The notes below the pieces were generated by a model, which saw only the letters and a list, made by a program, of their open reading frames with translations, did no database searches and was not told the DNA's origin. 64,000 nucleotides of DNA, taken from the NCBI GenBank assembly GCA_020744425.1, contig JAGMUV010000004.1, positions 2,294,001 through 2,358,000 of the forward strand. Direction: 5' to 3'. The position numbers and the translations under genes were made by a program. Origin of the DNA: Dactylonectria macrodidyma (lineage: Eukaryota; Ascomycota; Sordariomycetes; Hypocreales; Nectriaceae). This document shows positions 58,363 to 64,000 of this stretch, piece by piece (position 1 is the first letter of the stretch; every line of letters begins with the position of its first letter).

Positions 58363-60606
58363 ACAAAGCACCACCCTCTCTTTCCCTATAACGGCCTAAA
58401 TGGTCACGCCCCCCTATAAAGCAGGACTTAATCCATCCGGATTGGGGGATGCAACACAGAAAAACAAAATGGTTACAAGAACATGAATTCGCTATTACAA
58501 AAAAAAGATCTACAGAGATTGGAGGAGAAGGCGATGTTCCTGCGCGGGATTACACAGGACCGCTATGCACGCGCATGCACACACACACACACGCACACGC
58601 ACACTCACACTCACATACTAACATACACTCAAGACTGAGGGGTTCAGTTCCCTCGTCGCCACATGAGACCGTACGACATGGATTCTAACGGGGGCGCTTG
58701 GATGGTGGGATTGGAAGATTGACGGGCCTCGCGGCTACGCAAGATGGAATTGGCCTCACGGCTGGTTAATGTTTGATTGATGGTTTTTTTTCTTTTTCGG
58801 ATTGGCGGTTACCTGGCGTTGATCCCTTCACATTGCTTTGATGCTTCCCGGAGGACAGACTCGAGGCTCCGAGGCCTCGCGGCGTTTATGCACGTCTCAA
58901 CCTACGGCATCTGCACGAAATAGCCGGGACAATGTGGTTTATATTTATGAAAATACCCCCTTTATTGTGTTGAATTATTGTCACCTAAAGTCTAGTTTCG
59001 CGACATACAAAACAATCAAGGCGATGTAGTTGCTCATACTTGGTACCCCCAAATTTGTGACGCATGCGTGCAGTGCAGCTGTGAGATGACATGACCAAGG
59101 GACGATGGATCTCGTCTCAACTTGGCTTAGACCGCGCAGTAGCAGCACTCTCTTCAAGACGCCTTCTCTCTCACTACCACCGCCTTGTCTTAAACGACTG
59201 GCTGGCTCTGTCTTAAGGACTGCTGGGGTGCAGCTTCGCGCGCATGAGCGACTGACTGCGTGGCTCGCGTCGACCAGGGCCGTTTGGGCGACCAGGGCCA
59301 GGCGACTGGCCGTGAGAAGACGGGTTGAGACGCAGTGCTGCCCAACGCAAGAGCGGATGACGATTGTACATGGCGTCTGGGTGGGGGGAATTCTTTTGAG
59401 ATCGTGGTTCGATGCTGCACTCGGAGAAGAGCATGTCCAAACATGGAGGAGGGCTTACTGATTCCTCATTATTTGGTTGTTTTTTTCTTGCGATCCGCTG
59501 GAAGCGATGCTGGTGGGATGGAGATGCCGGCTTTTAGCTGTGTGGTGCCGAAACTGTGGATGGCCTCGCTATGCGGCCGCGTGTAAGCTGTAAGACGACG
59601 GCCCTACTATCTATGCGTTATGAGTGTGTACTGTACCCGTTTCTGCACTGCATTCTACCCTTGACTGTGTTGTATGACTGCTCATTTTTCACTTTATTGG
59701 ATATAAGTCGGTTCCGTCTGGACAAGACCCTCCCGGCGTTGCGGGTGCCTGATATTCCCTAATTGGGCAATTTCTTTCATCCCCCTCTAGACTTGGATGC
59801 TTCCGCTTTGGAGGCAAGCTGTCATCAGATGATCTTGACTATGGGGCTCGGTGAGCACGGGAGGCGCAGCTGTTGGTTAACTCGCAACACTTTGACATCT
59901 AGGGCTGTTGTCGCAAGTGATCCCAGTCCCTAAAGACGGCACATATGGAGGCCATCTTTGAGCCTTGTCGACACGCCAGCAACAACACCACGCCAGAAAG
60001 AGTCAGCACACTGAGTAGGAACACAGTTGTTCGTTGACAGTAGACTGTTTTTTTTACAACGTCTAAACATATACAAGACTATTCCCTTGCAACAGCTTCC
60101 AACGCCCCCCTTAGACCAATCGACCATCATGAAAGTGCCAATCCGCCGAGTTGTTCATCCGAGAATCCAAACCACAACAAATATGGGAGTAAAAAAACAA
60201 CACAACCATGGAGATGCTGTTCCCCGCGCGCCCAAACGCCCGCAGATCCCTTCCCAAGTAACCGCTCGTTTCCATGCCAGTTTCCAATCGCTCTCTCCAT
60301 CACATGTGAGTTGATGAAGAGCACAACCTCGTCCACCCCCCCGGCCATGTCATGCAACGTAATACCAATTCCCCTTGTCCATCCAAGTAGTTAATTCCTC
60401 CGCTGCCGATTCATTCTGAAAAGACACAAAGACAAAGACAAAGTAAATAGACACATGTCTGTGGCTGTCATGCCCATATGTGGTATCACCTCCCATCATC
60501 TGCCATTCATCAACGCTTCTCATCGCTCGCCCCCCATCACGCTTCATCACTCCTCTCCAATAAGTCCATTCATTAAAGTACTTTATGCGATCAGCACAGA
60601 GGCGGA
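58363..60606. other. intergenic between two convergent genes
   Basis: About 2.2 kb between the stops of the coiled-coil gene and nimA. It contains a CA-rich microsatellite (58576-58612), but the open frames, for example 59105-59461, have no coding character. Both 3' UTRs presumably lie here. Confidence 0.5.
58576..58612. repeat. CA-rich microsatellite
   Basis: (CA)n with CG and CT interruptions, about 210 bp after the stop of the coiled-coil gene. Confidence 0.85.
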
Positions 60607-62901
60607 CTAGACCCTGGCGATACGTCGTGCGCGTACGAGGAACGGACTGGGCATCTCATCACGCTCCGGGTCCCATACAGCAACGGGCTCGTCGCCGCTA
60701 GACTTGCGCTCCATTCCCATTCGCTCGCGGAACGCTCGTTTGGGGCTCACGTTCTCACCGGTGGTGGGCAGGACAACGGCGCTGAGTGGGCGACCACCTG
60801 CGCGAGCCTGCTGAAGCTCGACGAGGGTGCGGCCCTTGATGTTGTTCTTGGCCGCTACTTTGCCGAGCGCCTCGTCGCCGCTCTTCTTCAGCGATGACTT
60901 GCGTGTCAGGCCGACGGCGCCGACATTGTCGGCCTGGATGTTAGCCGCCGATGGTATCTTGCTGAGACGGCGGTTGGGTGACCGCGGGCCAGACTCGAGA
61001 GTAGTCAAGCTGCACTTCGAGACAAGTCCAGGGTTGGACGACTGAGGCTTGAGACGATTCATAGGACACGACTTCTGCGAAGTAAGGACAGGTCGTGTCT
61101 TGGAGGTGAAAGGGTTCTTGGATGATCTGATGTTGCGGGTAGGCGACGGGCAGATGTCATCCTCGTCTGAGTCTGTAAAGGCATCTCGGGGCAGATCCCA
61201 TCGGGTATCGTTCAAGTTGCTATTGGCGTTGGTAGAAAAGATGTTGCCCGCGTTGTGTGTGGGAGCCTTTGTCGCTCCGTTGCGTCGAGGTGATAATGAG
61301 AGCGACGCAATGGCAATGGGACTAGGTGAGCCCATCTCGATGTCCATGGGAGTACCGGCAGCACCAACGAACATAGTCTGCGCGCGACCAAATGGAGTGC
61401 GTGTGGCCTTCTTGGTTTCTCGCGAGCTCTCAGGGCTGTCGACGGAGTACTCTGAGATGTCTGTAGTAGAAGGGAATTCGTCTCCGCTGGTACCGACAGA
61501 CGACTGCGGATACTCGTTTTTGGGGAGCGGTGGGAACTCTTCGTTCTGGCTCTGTGGGCGAGACGGCACAAACGATACCGTCTTCTTTGCCAGCTCGGCC
61601 TCGACGCGGGCCCGGACCTCATCCTCGAAACGCTTGTTGAGACGGTCCATCTCAGCGTTGACTAGGCGATCAATCTCCAGGCGCGCCTTGACCTCCCACT
61701 CCCGTCTCATCGAAGAGTCCAGCTCTTCCCTGATCAATTCCGTCTCCCGCTCCAGGTTGGCCAGTCTCTCGTTGACTTCCCTCTCCTTCTTACGGAGAGC
61801 GTCCTCCCTCGCCTTGAGGTTCTTGTTGACGTCGACAACCTCCTTCTCCTTCCGCATCAGCTTGACCACGGGCAGGTTCAGCAGCTGCGACGTGTCGGGC
61901 CGTCGATCTGGGTTCACTCGGAGACAGTCCTTGATAACTTGGCCGAGCTCAGGGGAGTAGGCTTCTGGCAACGCGGGGAACTTGCCCTCCTTGATCTTCT
62001 GGACTAGCTGGAAATGCGTCTTGGCGTTGAATGGCGGCTCGCGGGCGCAGAGCTCGTAAATGATGCAGCCAAGGGACCAAATGTCCGACTTGAGGGTGTA
62101 CTTCTCGGCGGCACAGATCTCGGGCGACATGTAGAATGGTGTGCCAACGTATGTGGAGGCGAAGTCGTGGGACTTGATCATCTTGGAGAGACCAAAGTCG
62201 CCCAACTTGACAGAGTTGTCCTCGCCCAGAAAGACTGACGCAGTGTTAGTAGCGTGACTCTTGTTATGGCTTGGAGTAGGGATTCAGTGGACTCACCATT
62301 CTCTGGCTTCAGATCTCTGTGTAGGATTGTCATGGTTCCGGACGGCACCTTGGGGTGATCCGAAGCGTTTCCTTGTACCAATCCCAAAACATTACCGCCA
62401 ACCTCTGGGGGGTCGACACCATAGTGACATCGGTAAAGAGCCATAACAAGCTGGCTAAAGATGCTCCAAACGAAGCTCTCCTGGGCGCGTTGGCCCTTGA
62501 GCGAAAGATCCTTGATCACGCGGCCCAGATCGCCGTTCCCGCAGTACTCCATGTAGAGGTGAAGGTCCTGGCTGACCTTGAGGTGCTCGCGGTGGTAGTA
62601 GGCGACGATGTTGTCGTGGCGAAGGTGGGAGAGAATCTGGAACTCGGCGTGAAGCTGCTCGCGCTCCTTCTGCGACATGCGGAGGTACGAGATTTCCTTG
62701 CGGCACATGATGAAGCCGTCGACCCTGCGGCGAACTTTGCGGATGATGCCAAAGGAGCCATGGCCTGCGAACGTGAAGAGACGCAACAAGTCAGCTTCGA
62801 TATGCAGAGAGGCGCAAGCAAATTTGCCATTGCCATCGCAAGAGAGGCTGTAGTAACTTACCAATCTTCTCCAACGTTTCGTATTTATCTTCGGAAGACA
62901 T
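60607..62901 (-). CDS. nimA: G2/M protein kinase NimA (NEK family)
   Basis: NimA is the Ser/Thr kinase required for entry into mitosis in Aspergillus; it acts at nuclear pores and on chromatin. Three exons, 62901-62862, 62764-62297 and 62234-60607, give 711 aa. Introns are 97 nt (GTAAGT..CGCAG) and 62 nt (GTGAGT..GTCAG). The start gives MSSEDKYETLEKIG, completing the Gly loop GHGSFG (14-19). The catalytic Lys is K36 (CRKEIS). HRDLKPEN at 162-169 holds D164, and DFG is at 182-184. The activation loop reads FASTYVGTPFYMSPE, with T197 matching the phosphorylated Thr. A coiled coil follows at about 297-387, then a Ser/Pro-rich tail with many possible proline-directed sites. Length matches the Aspergillus protein (about 700 aa). 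Its promoter is shared with the divergent ankyrin gene. Confidence 0.95.
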
Positions 62902-63657
62902 GATGATGTGATTCACGGTCAATAACCGTCGTGACTCTTAACCCATGCAGCGATCGCTTGTCTGGTAACTTGCACCGGCGGCGTTCACGAAGACGGAGCT
63001 GGTTCGGGTATCGTTGAATGTATGAAAGGCGAGAGAACGGCTCATAAAGAAAACAAAAAACACGCAAGACAGAAAATCCCTGCTGTTGTTAGTAGTAGCG
63101 AAGCCCGGTTGTTTGTTGCTTGAGGTCGGAGGAAGAGAAAGAGAGCGGTGGAGAGTCACGGTGCTTGAGGTTTGATGGTCGTGCACCAGCGGACCCTTGT
63201 TCGCTTCGTCGTGCCATGGCGGATGCTCATTGGAAAGTAAACAGCTAGCCCACAGCGAGCCGGGTGCCATGGCAACGCCCTAAAGTGCACTAATTTAGTG
63301 TCAAGGCGGTCACCTAAAAGGTCACCCAAATGTGTGCCGGAGAAGAGCCGGCGGTGGCCTTATCGATAAGAATCCGACGGACGGAGATAACATGACGTCG
63401 TTCCGGGATGTGGGGCAAAACAGGGACGTGGGGCCGGTGATTGGCTGCGGCCGGAAGTCCGATCCATGATGGCGACTTTTTGGAGGGGCTTTTGGAGGGG
63501 TTCGAGTGCTGAAGCTGCTTTGATAATCAGCATCGAGTCCAATGAGCGCCAAAGAGAGGCAATGAGCCGTCCGGGGATATATATGTAAATCGTGTTTCTA
63601 TCCCCCAATCCTTGTTCCATACAAAAACCCACATTTTAAAGCCCACCTCCTCCCATC
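62902..63657. promoter_or_regulatory. divergent promoter region between nimA and the ankyrin gene
   Basis: 756 bp between two start codons facing away from each other. A TATATATGTAAA lies at 63578-63589, about 70-80 bp before the ankyrin-gene ATG, a good distance for its TATA box. No clear TATA was seen on the nimA side. Confidence 0.55.
63578..63589 (+). promoter_or_regulatory. TATA box candidate for the ankyrin gene
   Basis: TATATATGTAAA, 69 bp before the ATG at 63658, followed by a short C/A-rich leader. Confidence 0.5.
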
Positions 63658-64000
63658 ATGGTCCTCCGAAAGGACGAGCTCGAGGGCACGCTCGCCCAGG
63701 AGGCCATCCTCATCAAGAGCGGCGTGCTTCGGGATGAGAACCCGCTCGACGACAGCCCCGAGTTTGTTGAGTTCCTGGCTGCCTGCCGCCACGGCGATCT
63801 AAGGACCTGTCAAGAGCTCATCGGTCGGGGCGTCAACATCAACGGCAAGGACAGCTTCGACTACACGCCCCTGATCATTGTAGGTAGCTACACCTAAAGG
63901 CCGGAGGTGTCGGAGATAACGAAGATGGATGAATGAGACTTGAGATGAGAACAGGATTCTGACAATGAGACAGGCTAGTCTTTGTGGACATTACGAACTT
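63658..64000 (+). CDS. ankyrin-repeat protein, probably ankyrin-BTB (5' part only)
   Basis: Two exons are visible: 63658-63879 and 63974 to the window edge. The intron 63880-63973 (94 nt, GTAGGT..GACAG) is phase 0. Eighty-three residues can be read. Residues about 38-74 match an ankyrin repeat start (FLAACRHGDLRTCQELIGRG, VNINGKDSFDYTPLI), and exon 2 continues ASLCGHYEL, as the next helix of the repeat should. In fungi this N-terminus usually belongs to ankyrin plus BTB/POZ proteins (S. pombe Btb3, human ABTB1), Cullin-3 substrate adaptors. The BTB part would lie outside the window, so that call is inference. Confidence 0.75.

Noticed and set aside
61049..61960. 303-codon frame antisense to nimA
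   Set aside because: It mirrors the nimA coding exon; Ser/Arg-rich shadow frame.
62862..62901. suspected frameshift in nimA exon 1
   Set aside because: Re-reading the bases shows ATG to the donor is 40 nt, which fits phase 1 and restores KYETLEKIG exactly.

Overview
The window is nuclear DNA of a filamentous ascomycete, most likely a Sordariomycete and plausibly Hypocreales. The evidence is short GT-AG introns (mostly 48-97 nt), CTNAC-type branch sites, and clear orthologues of ATG29, an Arb2-domain protein, FlbC and the NimA kinase. I see no bacterial operon structure, no CRISPR array and no complete transposon. Exon boundaries below were built by hand from splice consensus and reading phase. 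They have not been tested against transcripts.

Region 1 (1-11.9 kb) is gene-dense. It holds a SPATA20/DUF255 thioredoxin-fold protein (minus strand, 3' end cut by the window), a small charged helical protein, the autophagy scaffold subunit ATG29 with a 10-nt microexon, an Arb2-domain protein, a mitochondrial-type single-pass membrane protein convergent with it, and a divergent E1-like enzyme of the t6A-dehydratase (Tcd/CsdL) family.

Region 2 (11.9-57.8 kb) is gene-poor. About 46 kb carries only two convincing protein genes: an EST1-like protein with a C2H2-like N-terminal motif (18.0-20.4 kb) and a two-finger C2H2 regulator of the FlbC type (39.2-40.2 kb). The FlbC-type gene has about 18.8 kb of apparently non-coding DNA upstream and 17.6 kb downstream. 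The desert contains several minisatellites, G-tracts, a cluster of ACGCGT (MCB) hexamers and a few weak short ORFs. It ends in a long pyrimidine-rich stretch that looks like the leader or promoter of the next gene.

Region 3 (57.8-64 kb) is ordinary again. It holds a small coiled-coil protein with a histidine-rich tail (possibly a BLOC-1 CNL1-like subunit), the mitotic kinase nimA on the minus strand, and the first two exons of a divergent ankyrin (probably ankyrin-BTB) gene.

The genes do not form a pathway cluster. I found no convincing new multi-gene system. The points most worth checking are the ATG29 microexon, the isolation of the FlbC-type gene, the telomere-repeat motif near 3.45 kb, the MCB cluster, the zinc-finger-like motif on the EST1-like protein, and the in-frame upstream ORF before the His-tailed gene.
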